Source of the DNA: Lewinellaceae bacterium
GTDB taxonomy: Bacteria > Bacteroidota > Bacteroidia > Chitinophagales > Saprospiraceae
Length of the DNA: 64,000 nt
Reading direction: 5' to 3'
Assembly: GCA_020636255.1 (NCBI GenBank)
Contig: JACJYE010000014.1
Span: 62,001-126,000, forward strand
Shown piece after piece: positions 50,315 to 61,300 of this stretch. Within the stretch, counting starts at the first letter, position 1, and every line of letters starts with the position of its first letter. The position numbers were made by a program, and so were the translations under genes. The notes under the pieces are model-generated. The model saw nothing but the letters and a program-made list of their open reading frames with translations, was not told the DNA's origin and ran no database searches.

Positions 50315-53300
50315 TTACCGCAACAGGGATACGTCGCCGCGATAAACCAGCCGGACTTTGTCCAGAAACTCTACCTCGATAACGTAAACATAAACGCCCA
50401 TATTCATCGTCTCATTGTTGAATCGGCCGTCCCACAGTACAAGCCCGTTTGCACAGTACAGGCCGTTGCTCACATCCTCTTCGTCCGTCTGGTAGACCAG
50501 GTCGCCCCAGCGGTCAAAGATGTTAGCCGATAAGACCCGGGTCACCCCGGTGCAGGGGTAGATGCGGAACTCATCGTTGGCGCCATCGCCATTTGGAGAG
50601 AAGGCATTGGGTATGTACAGGTTGCGGTTGGCATCGAGTTCCACGAATACAGTACCCACACCCTCACAACCATTGACGTCGATCACCGTCAGCTCGTAAT
50701 CCAGCGACTCCAGCGGCCGCACGTAAGGGTTGCGCACGGTGGGGTCGGACAGGTAATCGGCCGGCGACCAGATGAAGGAGTCGACCTGTGTCGACAAGGG
50801 CGTAATGATGGGTTGCAACTGCCTTGTCGTATCGCCCAGTTCCACCACAAAGGGGTCCTCCTGGAAAGTCACCAGGATCTCATCGGGCTGGTCTATATTT
50901 ACGACAACCACCGTTGAACAGCCGTTCGGATCAAAGATAGTGACCTCGTGATCGCCATCCCCGAAGATGTCGGCAGGAATGTTCGGAGGCAGCAGGATGC
51001 CGTTATTATCCACCATGTACTGGTAGTCGCTCAGCATGTTGCCTGTACCGCCATAAATGGTATCGATAAAGACCTTAGTCGTCGAGTTAAAACAAAGCGG
51101 GTCTTCGGGGTCCGGCACAACAGCCATGATCTCCGCCGGCTCCTCAACCTGGAAAGACACCGAATCCTGACACCCTTCCGTATCGGTGATCGTCACGAAA
51201 TAGGTGCCGGCAGGCAGGTTCTGGGCCACCGGTGAGCTAGAGGTGGCAGACCCCAGAGGCACGTTTGCCGACCAGGTATAAGGGCTGGGCCCTACCTGGT
51301 TGATCATATCGTTGGAATTGTAGGTAACGGCGAGTATACCGTCCTCCAGGCCAAAACAGGAAACATCCCGGCTGATGTTCTGGTCGATCGACAGGATGAG
51401 CGGGTCCGGCTCACCGACGACCAGTTGCTGCATCTCCAGGCAACCGTTCGCATCCGTCACTTCGACATCATAGGTGCCGGCAGCCAGGCTTCCCACCATG
51501 GCCGTCATTTGCCCGGAATGGGGCCAGAAGTAGTTGTACCCTGGCGTTCCGCCAAACGGAGCCAGCGTAATGGCGCCGTCCGCCAGGCCGTTACAGCTTA
51601 CATCATCAATGCTGGCGTTGATGCTGATGGGGTCGGGGTTAGGAATGTCGACTTCAGCCGTCGAGAAACAGCCGTTCTGGTCCGTCACCACAACGGTCTG
51701 GGCGTCCTTACACAACGCGGTTGCTGTCGAAGAAAGCGCGCCGGCCGTCATTTCACCCGATTCCCAGGTGAAGTTGAACAGGCCGTTGCTGCCGTCATCA
51801 TACATAGCTGTGGCTGTTGCCTGGCCATCACATACTCCCTCATAACAGCTTACGCCCTGCACGCCTGAGAAATTGATCAGGATGCTGGGGGGGTCTTCTA
51901 CGGTGCCCAGCGCCGTCAGCGCAGGGCAACCGTTGGCATCGGTAACGGTCACCTCATAGTTGCCCGCCGTCAGGCCGGGAAGCAGGTTATTGGGCGAAGG
52001 CGCCTGGCCCGGCCAGGCATAAGTATAAGGCATGGTACCACCGCTCACGAAAACGGCCAATTGCCCGTTGTCATCTCCCGGGCAGTTTGGAGAAACGCTT
52101 GTAATACTGTCGAGCGTAAGCGGCGCAGGGGCAACTACGTCGGCTGTATCCACGCTAAGGCAACCATCCACTGCCGTGACGGTCACGATATAAGTTCCCG
52201 GCGCCAGGTTGCTTATCGTAGTACCTGTACCGGCATTGCTCCAGTTGTAAGTGTCGATAGCAGCGCCTCCCGGGCTTGCCACCACCGTCAGCGAGCCGTT
52301 GGTGTCTCCCGAACAGGCCAAGGTGTCGTTTTCGAGCTGGTCGATCGAGGGCGGCGTAGGCGCCGTGATCTGGAACATCTCCTGAGTAATGCAACCGTTG
52401 GCATCCTCTACATCCACCGTGTAAGTACCCTCGACGAGGTTGACCGCTATAGAGTCTACCTGGCCGTTCGACCAGTCGTAGGAGTAGGGATACGTACCGC
52501 CGGTAACACCCAGCGTGACGCTACCGTCGCCGCCGCCGTTCTGGCAGGTCTCATTGACGGTGGCCAGGCTTTGAACGATCAGCTCGGCAGGCTCTACAAC
52601 CTGGAAGGTATCGACGGCCTGGCATCCGGCGGGGTCGGAGTCGGTCAGGGTCAGGATGTAAGAACCCGGCCCGAGGTTGCTGATGGTGCTGGTAGTTTGT
52701 GTGTTGCTCCAGCTATATGTAAAGGCGCCGAAAGGCGGAGCTCCCGTTGCTGAACCACTGGCAGCTATCTGGCCGTTAGCGGCGCCAAAACAGGTGATGT
52801 CCGTCACCAGGGCGTTGATGGAAAGGGTTTTGACCGCGGCCACCGTAAAGGAGCGGGTCAGGGTACAGCCGTTATTGTCGGTCACCGTCACGGTGTAGGA
52901 GCCGGGGTTGAGGTTGGCGACCGTAGAGGTGGCCGCGACGATAGTGCCCAGGCCGCCGCTCCAGTTATAGGTATAATTACCGCCACTGGGTGTACCGCCA
53001 TTGGCGCCGACCGTGATGGAGCCGTCTTCCGAACCGGTACAGGTAGCATTGGTGATAAAGGTACTGGCTGCCAGAAGCTGCAGCGGAGCCGGTTGAGATA
53101 AGGTCGCGCTGGCTGTCGCGAAACAGCCGTTGCCATCTGTGACCGTTACGGCATAAGGCCCCGAAGGGATATTCACCAGGGCGGAAGTATCCTGCATTGT
53201 CGTGCTCCAGTTGAACGAGAACAACGCATCAGGGTTGGGTTGTATAACACCGCCAACGGTCACCTGCGCACTTATGGAGCCGTCGCTGGCGCCGTTGCAG

Positions 53301-54958
53301 GATGGTGTCTGCGGAACGAGCGACACACCCAGTTCTATGCCTTCAAAAACTTCGATAATGACCGTATCCAGGTTGGCCGGCATTTCCGAATCGGCGATAA
53401 GCAGGCGGTAGTTGCCCGCAGCAAGGTTGCTGATGGTATTCGACCCGCCGGAAGTGGAGATCGTGAAGGGGCCGTTCTCGGGGCCCGTCGGGGGGAAAGT
53501 ATTCCAGGTAAAGGTGTAGGGCGCTATACCTCCTGAAACCGTAAGCGTAATGGAACCATCGTCGAGGCCTGCGCAGCTCACGCTATCCGCCACGGCCTGG
53601 CTCAGCAACACTGCATTGGTGACGTTCACCTGGCCGGGGTTGAGCTCAAAGGGATAATTCGAGGGGGTATTCAGCGCATTCCCTACCTGGATGATGGTGG
53701 GGTTGTTCGTAAAATCGACGGGGCTGGATTGCCCCAGGCTGCCTATTACCTCAAAACACACTTCAAAAAGCACGGAACCGTCGGGCAGCGTATTGCTGGC
53801 GCCCAGAAAATCGAGCCAGGCAAAAGGCAGCACGCCACTACCTGTCTGCGCAGTATTGAAAGAGCCGTTATCCAGGGCCGGCAGCGTCGTATTGAGGTTT
53901 TGTACTTCTACGAAATCCAGAATGGCCGGATCCCACTGCAACGTAAACTGGATGTTGGTCACGTCCACCAGGTTATCGACGGTGATCTGCATGCAGACGG
54001 TATCGCCAGGGGCGCCGTTCAGGGCGGAGCCGCTGAAGATGACGGGCATCGTCACCGTATCCAGCGCGGCGCAGCTCTTACCGTCTTCCGCTACCAGCTC
54101 ATAATTGCCGGGCCGCGGTAAGGTGTACTGCACCACATCTCCGTGGCCGGGGTTGGCCGTCAGCACGGTGCCCGTTACCGGGTCGCCCGTCAGCTGCGTC
54201 AGCGTGATGCTGCTGTAGGAAGTAGCCGGGGCAAATTCCGGCAGGCCGCCTTCTATGATAAAGGTGCCTTGCAGCCCCGCTCCGGCATTGGGGTCCTGGG
54301 CCGTTATCTGCACGGGTTCGAGATATACGACGGAAAAAGCCTGATCCACGCTGACGCTCACGCAGGGGCCGCCGTTCTCGTAGCCCTGAACAAAGAAGTT
54401 ATCGATGGTGATGGGCGCGAACCACAACTGGATAGGCGCCGAAACGCCCATATTAAATGCTTCCTGATGGAAACCGCTGTTCACCAGGTGAAGGTTGCCG
54501 TTGATGTTCTCATTGGCCAGCCAGATGCCATCAGATCCCTGTGGCAGAGAAAACCCACCAAAAATAAGCGGTGACGTCTGGTTGACACAGGGGTCGCTGG
54601 CCACCGTAACGATATCCGCCCCGTCAACCGTCGGCCGGCAATCGTAGAAGGCATAACCCACGCCGGCCTGGGTGGCCGGGTTCGGGTCGCCGTTCAGCAA
54701 AAAGTCGCCGTTGTGTATGATCGGCAGGGTGTCGCCGTAGCAGAGGTAGATCGTATCAGGGGTGATATCGTTACTCTGTCCTACGAAGTTGGCGAAGTCG
54801 AAAGTAATGGTGCCGGCGTTGTTGTCCGGGCATGGCGCCCGCATCGCAGAAGGCTGGCCGGGGTTGCCTTGAATTTTTATGTTCCTGGGCATTTGAGCCT
54901 TCAACTGAATGGCCAGGGCCAGAAGAAGGGCAGAGAGAATAAAGGATCTTATCATCAT
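50315..54958 (-). CDS. Giant secreted SprB-repeat protein with cohesin-like and CHU_C domains
   Basis: 1,547 residues with a signal peptide (MIRSFILSALLLALAIQLKA). After about 290 residues of uncharacterised beta-rich sequence comes a cohesin-like module (PGDTVCMQITVDNLVDVTNI, about 315-455), then about eleven SprB-like repeats of 80-95 residues (examples DVSCNGLADGAITLAPFGGT and NPNCPGDD-type Cys-x-G-x-x-D-G openings), and a C-terminal CHU_C domain (IPNAFSPNGDGANDEFRIYP) for type IX export. SprB-like proteins are mobile surface adhesins in gliding bacteria. The gene is apparently monocistronic with a terminator after it. Confidence 0.88.
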   Translation of the reverse strand: MMIRSFILSALLLALAIQLKAQMPRNIKIQGNPGQPSAMRAPCPDNNAGTITFDFANFVGQSNDITPDTIYLCYGDTLPIIHNGDFLLNGDPNPATQAGVGYAFYDCRPTVDGADIVTVASDPCVNQTSPLIFGGFSLPQGSDGIWLANENINGNLHLVNSGFHQEAFNMGVSAPIQLWFAPITIDNFFVQGYENGGPCVSVSVDQAFSVVYLEPVQITAQDPNAGAGLQGTFIIEGGLPEFAPATSYSSITLTQLTGDPVTGTVLTANPGHGDVVQYTLPRPGNYELVAEDGKSCAALDTVTMPVIFSGSALNGAPGDTVCMQITVDNLVDVTNIQFTLQWDPAILDFVEVQNLNTTLPALDNGSFNTAQTGSGVLPFAWLDFLGASNTLPDGSVLFEVCFEVIGSLGQSSPVDFTNNPTIIQVGNALNTPSNYPFELNPGQVNVTNAVLLSQAVADSVSCAGLDDGSITLTVSGGIAPYTFTWNTFPPTGPENGPFTISTSGGSNTISNLAAGNYRLLIADSEMPANLDTVIIEVFEGIELGVSLVPQTPSCNGASDGSISAQVTVGGVIQPNPDALFSFNWSTTMQDTSALVNIPSGPYAVTVTDGNGCFATASATLSQPAPLQLLAASTFITNATCTGSEDGSITVGANGGTPSGGNYTYNWSGGLGTIVAATSTVANLNPGSYTVTVTDNNGCTLTRSFTVAAVKTLSINALVTDITCFGAANGQIAASGSATGAPPFGAFTYSWSNTQTTSTISNLGPGSYILTLTDSDPAGCQAVDTFQVVEPAELIVQSLATVNETCQNGGGDGSVTLGVTGGTYPYSYDWSNGQVDSIAVNLVEGTYTVDVEDANGCITQEMFQITAPTPPSIDQLENDTLACSGDTNGSLTVVASPGGAAIDTYNWSNAGTGTTISNLAPGTYIVTVTAVDGCLSVDTADVVAPAPLTLDSITSVSPNCPGDDNGQLAVFVSGGTMPYTYAWPGQAPSPNNLLPGLTAGNYEVTVTDANGCPALTALGTVEDPPSILINFSGVQGVSCYEGVCDGQATATAMYDDGSNGLFNFTWESGEMTAGALSSTATALCKDAQTVVVTDQNGCFSTAEVDIPNPDPISINASIDDVSCNGLADGAITLAPFGGTPGYNYFWPHSGQMTAMVGSLAAGTYDVEVTDANGCLEMQQLVVGEPDPLILSIDQNISRDVSCFGLEDGILAVTYNSNDMINQVGPSPYTWSANVPLGSATSSSPVAQNLPAGTYFVTITDTEGCQDSVSFQVEEPAEIMAVVPDPEDPLCFNSTTKVFIDTIYGGTGNMLSDYQYMVDNNGILLPPNIPADIFGDGDHEVTIFDPNGCSTVVVVNIDQPDEILVTFQEDPFVVELGDTTRQLQPIITPLSTQVDSFIWSPADYLSDPTVRNPYVRPLESLDYELTVIDVNGCEGVGTVFVELDANRNLYIPNAFSPNGDGANDEFRIYPCTGVTRVLSANIFDRWGDLVYQTDEEDVSNGLYCANGLVLWDGRFNNETMNMGVYVYVIEVEFLDKVRLVYRGDVSLLR

Positions 54959-55195
54959 TCCGGATTAAGTTGTATAGTCAGTTTATGGGATAAAACACTT
55001 CCCAGATACCTCCACTGTCAGCTACGCTGCCTCATTTGGAAAGGCAAAAATAGAGGTTAGATCGCTACATTAATAAATTATCCCCGGCTTTAATTGGCTA
55101 GCACCTGACGGTAGGCCCGTCGGAAGTAAGGAACGAAGGGAGGAGAAATAAAATTATACGCCAGGGGAAAACCTTGGATTACCCGCCGCAGAGGC

Positions 55196-57199
55196 CTAAT
55201 ACGCCATCAGCCTTTCCAGCTGTTTCCGCAGGCGCTCTTTCGGCAGGAACTGCTCCTCGAGCTGAGCGGAGAAGGGCACCGGCGTATCCAGGCCGGCGGC
55301 ACGCAGCACCGGCGCATCGAGGTATTCGAAGAGGTGCTCGGAAAGATAGGCCGCTATTTCCCCGCCTATACCCCCCACAAGCGTGTCTTCGTGCAGAATG
55401 AGCGCCCGGCTGGTCTTTTTTACCGTCGCCTCTATGGCCGCATAATCCAGCGGAAGCAGGGTGCGCAGGTCCAGGATATCGGCATCAAGCCCCATTTCCC
55501 GGCACACTTCGGCGGCCCAGTGCACGCCCATGCCATAGGTGATGATGGAGAGCTGCTCCCCTGTCCTCGCCAGGCGCGCCTTGCCGATCTCTACGGTGTA
55601 GTAGTCGTCGGGTACAGCATCGGTAAGGCGGCGGTACAGCGCTTTATGTTCGAAGTAGATAACGGGGTTGGGGTCTTCGAAGCTGGCCAGCAGCAGCCCT
55701 TTGGCATCATAAGGGGTAGCGGGGTACACTACCTTCAGGCCAGGGGTATGAAAAAACCAGGCCTCATTGCTTTGGGAGTGGAATGGCCCTGCCCCCACGC
55801 CGGCGCCTGCCGGCATGCGAATGACGACATCGGCATGCTGCCCCCAGCGGTAGTGCAGTTTGGCCAGGTTGTTGACGATCTGGTTAAAACCGCAACTTAC
55901 AAAATCGGCGAACTGCATCTCCACCATGGCCTTGTAGCCTTTCAGGCTGAGGCCAAGCCCGATGCCGATGATGGCGCTCTCGCACAGGGGCGTATTGCGC
56001 ACGCGTTCGTGGCCGAACTGCCCGGCAAAACCCTCCGTGATCTTGAACACCCCGCCGTAATCGGCTATGTCCTGCCCCATCAGCACCAGCTTGTCGTGTT
56101 TTTCCATGGCCTGGCGCAGCCCCCCTGAAATGGCGTCGACGAAGCGGCGTTCGGTGGCCTTTTCGCTTTGGGGAGATACTACCTCTTGCTGATAAGGAGC
56201 GTAAACATCAGCCAGTTCCTGTTCGGGGCTGGAAGGAACCGGCCCTTCAGCGAAGGCGATATCCAGGCCTTTGTTGATGCGCTTTTTGAATTCCTTGCGG
56301 ATCTCTGCTATTAGTTCTTCTGTAAGGACGCCCTCCTGAAGCAGGTATTGCTCGTAATTGACTACCGGGTCCTTGGCTGCCCACTGTTCCAGCAGTGCTT
56401 TGGGCACGTATTTGGTACCGGAGGCCTCTTCATGGCCGCGCATGCGGAAGGTCTTACATTCCACCATGACAGGTTCCGGCTTTTCGCGCATCTCCTCCGC
56501 CAGTTGGCGGATGGTGTTGTAAACCTCCAGGATGTTGTTGCCGTCAATGATGACGGAGCGCATGCCGTAACCCGGCGCCCGGTCGGCGAGGTTTTCGCAG
56601 CGATACTGCTCATTGACGGGCGTAGAAAGGCCGTAGCCGTTGTTTTCAATAATAAAAATGACGGGCAGCTGCCACACGGCGGCAGTATTGAGCGCCTCGT
56701 GAAATTCCCCTTCGCTGGTCGCCCCATCGCCGGTGAAGGCCAGCGATACCCGGCCTTCCTGGGCCAGCTTATGGGCCAGGGCCACACCGGCAGCCAGCGA
56801 CAACTGCGGCCCGAGGTGGGAGATCATACCGACGATGTGGTGCTCCATGGCCCCGAAATGAAAGGAGCGGTCGCGGCCTTTGGTATAACCCAGCGCCGTG
56901 CCCTGCCACTGAGCGAAGAGGCGCTCCAGTGGCATCTCCCGGGCCGTGAAGACGCCGAGGTTGCGGTGCATGGTGAACATCACTTCATCCGGCAACAAAG
57001 CCAGGGTAGCCCCCACGGAGATCGCCTCCTGCCCGATGCCGGAAAACCACTTGCTGATCTTGCCCTGGCGGAGCAACAACAACATCTTCTCCTCGATCAT
57101 CCGCGGCATTAGCAACTGGCGGTAAAGCTCGATCAGGGCCGCATCCGACAACTTCCCGCGGCGGAAATCTATGACTGGCTGGGCTGCTTTGTCTATCAT
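55196..57199 (-). CDS. 2-oxoacid dehydrogenase E1, fused alpha and beta subunits
   Basis: 667 residues. The first half is an E1-alpha with the thiamine-diphosphate motif GDGATSEGEFHEALNTAAVW (about 157-176) and closing N186; the second half, from about residue 345, is an E1-beta (RRFVDAISGGLRQAMEKHDK, FVSCGFNQIVNNLAKLHYRW, GIGGEIAAYLSEHL). Normally these are two genes. It decarboxylates branched-chain 2-oxoacids, pyruvate or a similar acid as part of a dehydrogenase complex; E2 and E3 are not nearby. A TTACTTTGCC sequence about 25 bases upstream resembles a -7 element. Confidence 0.92.
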   Translation of the reverse strand: MIDKAAQPVIDFRRGKLSDAALIELYRQLLMPRMIEEKMLLLLRQGKISKWFSGIGQEAISVGATLALLPDEVMFTMHRNLGVFTAREMPLERLFAQWQGTALGYTKGRDRSFHFGAMEHHIVGMISHLGPQLSLAAGVALAHKLAQEGRVSLAFTGDGATSEGEFHEALNTAAVWQLPVIFIIENNGYGLSTPVNEQYRCENLADRAPGYGMRSVIIDGNNILEVYNTIRQLAEEMREKPEPVMVECKTFRMRGHEEASGTKYVPKALLEQWAAKDPVVNYEQYLLQEGVLTEELIAEIRKEFKKRINKGLDIAFAEGPVPSSPEQELADVYAPYQQEVVSPQSEKATERRFVDAISGGLRQAMEKHDKLVLMGQDIADYGGVFKITEGFAGQFGHERVRNTPLCESAIIGIGLGLSLKGYKAMVEMQFADFVSCGFNQIVNNLAKLHYRWGQHADVVIRMPAGAGVGAGPFHSQSNEAWFFHTPGLKVVYPATPYDAKGLLLASFEDPNPVIYFEHKALYRRLTDAVPDDYYTVEIGKARLARTGEQLSIITYGMGVHWAAEVCREMGLDADILDLRTLLPLDYAAIEATVKKTSRALILHEDTLVGGIGGEIAAYLSEHLFEYLDAPVLRAAGLDTPVPFSAQLEEQFLPKERLRKQLERLMAY

Positions 57200-57362
57200 G
57201 GCTTTATGTTGGTTTGGAATTTCGAGGCAAAGTAAGGCAATTCCGGGTACTTAATCCAGCGCGGGCGTTAAACAAATATGCCATGCTTTTTATTTAATGG
57301 TTTGATAGCTAAACTGGAGTTTGGCTGAACGATTTGGCCGAACATTCATAAAATCACACATC

Positions 57363-58211
57363 ATGCTCAGACCCTTAATCCTAATGACGATCGCAGCCGG
57401 GCTGCTATTAACAGCTTGCGGTAATGCTGCACAACAAGATGGTTCTTCCGCCGATAAGGCCGACTCCACCGGCATGGGCCAGTTTGCCAGTGATGAAAGC
57501 TTTAAAGCTGCGCACGAAACACCTGCTGAACTGGCCTTTGCCGGCAAGGGAGATATGATCCAGTTCCCCACCCCCGATGGCAAACAAGGCAGCGCCTACG
57601 CCCTGATGCCGGAAGGCGAAACCGACAAATACCTCCTGGTGATACACGAATGGTGGGGCCTCAACGACCATATCAAGGCCGAAGCCGAGCGCCTGTTCGG
57701 CGCGCTGGATAATGTAGCCGTCCTGGCCCTCGACCTCTACGACGGCCAGTCTACCGCTAACCCCGATGAGGCAGGTAAGATCATGCAATCCATTAAGGAA
57801 GAACGGGCGCGCGCTATTATCCAGGGTGCGCTCAACAAGATCGGCAAGGATGCCCATATCGGCACCGTCGGCTGGTGTTTCGGCGGCGGCTGGTCGCTCA
57901 ACGCCTCCATAATGGCCGGCGAACGGGGCTCGGCATGTGTTATGTATTACGGCATGCCGGTCAAAACAGCTAAAGATATCGCCCCCCTCAAAGCGCCGAT
58001 CCTCGCTATCTTCGCTGAACAGGACAAATGGATCACCCCCGCAGTGGCCCAGGATTTCGAGAACCTGGCCAAGGCCAGCGGGAAGAGCATCCAGACTGAA
58101 TCGTTCGACGCCGGCCACGCCTTCGCCAACCCCAGCAACCCGAACTTCAACAACGAAGCGGCTCAGCGGGCGAACCAGGATGCGCTGGCGTTTCTCAGGG
58201 AGAATCTGTAG
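57363..58211 (+). CDS. Dienelactone hydrolase-family lipoprotein
   Basis: 282 residues from ATG 57363, which opens a lipoprotein signal with lipobox LLTAC (Cys19). The alpha/beta-hydrolase domain has E96 in IHEWWGLN, the nucleophile C172 in GWCFGGGWS, an Asp in FAEQDKWIT and the His in FDAGHAFAN, the full dienelactone hydrolase set. It probably hydrolyses an ester or lactone in the periplasm or at the membrane surface; natural substrate unknown. It ends 41 bases before a copy of the 63-bp repeat. Confidence 0.88.
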   Translation: MLRPLILMTIAAGLLLTACGNAAQQDGSSADKADSTGMGQFASDESFKAAHETPAELAFAGKGDMIQFPTPDGKQGSAYALMPEGETDKYLLVIHEWWGLNDHIKAEAERLFGALDNVAVLALDLYDGQSTANPDEAGKIMQSIKEERARAIIQGALNKIGKDAHIGTVGWCFGGGWSLNASIMAGERGSACVMYYGMPVKTAKDIAPLKAPILAIFAEQDKWITPAVAQDFENLAKASGKSIQTESFDAGHAFANPSNPNFNNEAAQRANQDALAFLRENL

Positions 58212-58252
58212 GAGTTGCAGGTTACAGGTTGCAGGTTTGCCCGGGTTCTCCG

Positions 58253-58315
58253 GGATAGTTCAATCAAGTGTGTCGCCACAGTCGCAATCCTTTGATATCC
58301 AGGCCAACTTGAAAC
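58253..58315 (-). repeat. 63-bp dispersed intergenic repeat, copy 2
   Basis: Inverted relative to 10560-10622, with 59 of 63 identical positions. It sits between the convergent dienelactone-hydrolase-like and helicase genes. The flanks are GTTGCAGGTTACAGGTT and AACTTGAAACC low-complexity sequence. Confidence 0.75.
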
Positions 58316-58346
58316 CCTGAAACTTGAAACCTAGACAAGGCTTCCC

Positions 58347-61300
58347 CTAGTCATCCAGCTCCTCCACCTCCGGTTCGGAGAAGCTGTTCGCCAGCTCATT
58401 GTGGCGTACGAAGCTGCACCAGGGGCAGGATCTTTCCCCGCAGCCGGTGTAGAAGTCGTGTGCCATGATCTTTTCGTAAACAGTGCGCACCATCTCCTTC
58501 ACCTGTTGTACATCTTCGGGGGTGTACTCGGCCTGCTTTTCCACCAGCTTGCCGGAGCTGTTGGGTTCCAGGTAGGAGATCAGGCCGCTTTTGGCGATAC
58601 GGGTATTGGCGGGGTGGCTCTCGAAGAGGATCTTGTAGAAGACGAGCTGCCGCCAGTAGCTACCTCCCTGTGGGTTAGCGGGAGTTGGGCGGCGTAGCTT
58701 ATTATCGTTATGCAGGCCTGTCTTATAGTCGACGATGCGGGCGGTGGTGGCATCGAGCAATTCCAGCTTGTCGATGCTGCCTGTAATAGGGATGCCGTCC
58801 ATCTCCACCTGCCGTGGGCGGTATTCCAGCAATGTGTCCTTAACCCATTTACCGATGTGCTCCCGGTAGTAGTCCGACAGGTTGTGCCTGCCCATCTCCA
58901 GGCGGCGCTGGTATTCTTTTCTGGAGAAGTACCCCTGCAGGCGCTCCATTTCCTGCTCGAATAGCTGAACGAAGGCCGTTTCCGAAGGAAAAACCCTGTT
59001 CCTGGATGTGCGCATGCGCTCGAACAAGCGCTGCAGGGCGTGGTGCATAGCCGTGCCGTAATAGGCCGCCTCGCTCACCACTTCCGGGGCGCGCAACACG
59101 TGTTCGTAATAAAAACTCAGGGGGCAGCGCAGGTAGCGGTTCATGGCGGAAACGCTGAGCTGGAAACCTTCCAGCAGGCTGTCCACCAACGCTTTATCCT
59201 GGACGGGGATCGCAGGAGCTTCCTGTTCCAGCATCCTCAGCGCCTCGGCCTGAAGGAGGGCCTCGGGCGGCAGGGCCTTTTGCTGTACGGACAGCCCGCC
59301 GCCTGTAAGCAGTTCCTCCAAAAAGATGGCGCGGCGCTGGGGTTTGCCATTTTTATCGGCTTCGCTGTAGGAAAGGTGCAGTTGCTCTTTGGCGCGCGTC
59401 ATGGCGACGTAGAACAGTCGGCGGCGGGCCTCGAGCGCATCTTCCTCACCAGAGTAGGTAAGGGTGTCGGGCAGGGAAAACTGATACGAGCTGTTGTGGT
59501 TGCGGGGCTCCCAGTAGTTGTCGACACACCCGAGCAGGTAGACTTTCTGGAATTCCAGCCCTTTGGCGCTGTGCGCTGTAACGAGCTGCACCCCATCTTC
59601 TGCCTGTATTGCTTTGCTGGCTTCCAGCGACAGCCCGTTGGCGTCCATATTGCGAAAGAGGTCAAGCAGGCGGCCCACCGTCAGGCGGGGTGAACGAGCT
59701 GTTTCGGTTTTGACGAAATCGAGAAAAGTGGCCAGCACCTGCAGTAACCAGGCTTTCTCCTCGTGTTGCAGTACGAACTGCAGCAGGCCGCTTCGGTTGA
59801 TGATACGCTCTACGAAAGCAGGGGCGCTCAGGCTGGTATAGTGGCGCTGTATGTGATCGTGAAAATCAGTGAAACGCCGCAGCTCGGCCACGCCCTCCAG
59901 CTTCAGCTCCGTCCACAACCCACCGTTCATCAGCACTTCCCCCCAGTGGGGGCGGCTGTTGTGCTCATGCCGCGCCAGATAGGTGCTTAGTCGCGCCAGA
60001 TCGTCAGGGGCGATGTGGAAGAAGGTGAAATGCAGGAGGCGGAACAGCAGGTGCTCGCCGCTGTGCGGCTGGTTAAATTCAGCGGCGAAGTACTCCAGCA
60101 TCTGCCGCAGGTTGCGGATCAGCGGGAGGTCCAGGATGTTGATCCGGCGTTTGGCGGTGTAGGGGATAGCGTTCTTTTCCAAAAGAACGATCAGCCCGTC
60201 GGCCTGCCGGTGTTTGGCGTAAATGACGGCCACTTCGCTGAGCGGAAAGCCCTGCTCCTGAAGCGCCTGTATCTGTGCTACGATATCGGCTTCTTCGTGT
60301 AGAGGGTTGGGGTAGGCCACCACTTCCGGCTTTTGGCTGATAAACGCAAAATCGGGATGGCGGGCCAGTAACAGCTTGTCGAGGCCCAGTTCTGCCAGCT
60401 GGTTCACGATGCGCAGGCTGTTGTGCCCGATGAGCGCCCGCGTAACATCGAGGATGTGCTGGGAGGAGCGGTAGTTCTCTGTCAATACCACCAGCTTCAG
60501 CCCGCCTTTGTACTGTTCGTAAAAGTCCGTCAGGTTCTTCAGGCGAGCCCCCTGGAATTCGTAGATAGACTGGTCGTCGTCGCCCACGATGAAGATATTG
60601 GGCTGGTCCCAGTAGCCGGCCAGTTGGCGGATGATCTCATTCTGGGCTCCGTTGGTGTCCTGGTATTCGTCGATCAGGAAGTAGAGGTATTGCTCCTGAT
60701 AGTTGCGCAGCAGCGCTTCATGCTGTTGGAAGGCCTCCAGCACCCAAAGGATCATATCGTCGTAGTCGTAGCGGCGGGCGCGGCGCATGGCCTCCTGGTA
60801 GCGGGGGAAGAGGGCCGTGGCGGCCCGCAGGCGTTCCATCTTCAGTTGGGCATCTTCCACCTTAGCCTCCTTAAGATCGCCTTTTCGGATATCGCCCCGG
60901 TTGACCCGATAGATGAACTCCGGCCGCTCCGGCAGGCTTTCCAGGTAAGCATCGATAGCATCGTTCACATGCTCCACCGTCCAGCTTTCGGCTTTCATCA
61001 GCTGGAAGAGGCCCTGCAGGTGTTTTTCGTAAAAATAGGCGTCATTGCGGCCGCGCCGCAGGGGGTGGCGCACCTCAAGTTCGTCCAGCAGGTGGCGGAT
61101 GATCTCCACGCGCTCCAGGTCGCTGAGGGGCTCCATATCCTGGCTGCCAAAGAGCTCGAGGTTGTCCTGGATGATGCTGTTGCAGAAGGAGTGGAAGGTA
61201 TAGATGTGAACGCGGTGGGCCTCGGGGCCGATGAACTCCAGCAGCCGCTGCCGCATGGCGTTAACGCCGGCATCGGTGAAGGTGAGGCAGAGGATGTTCT

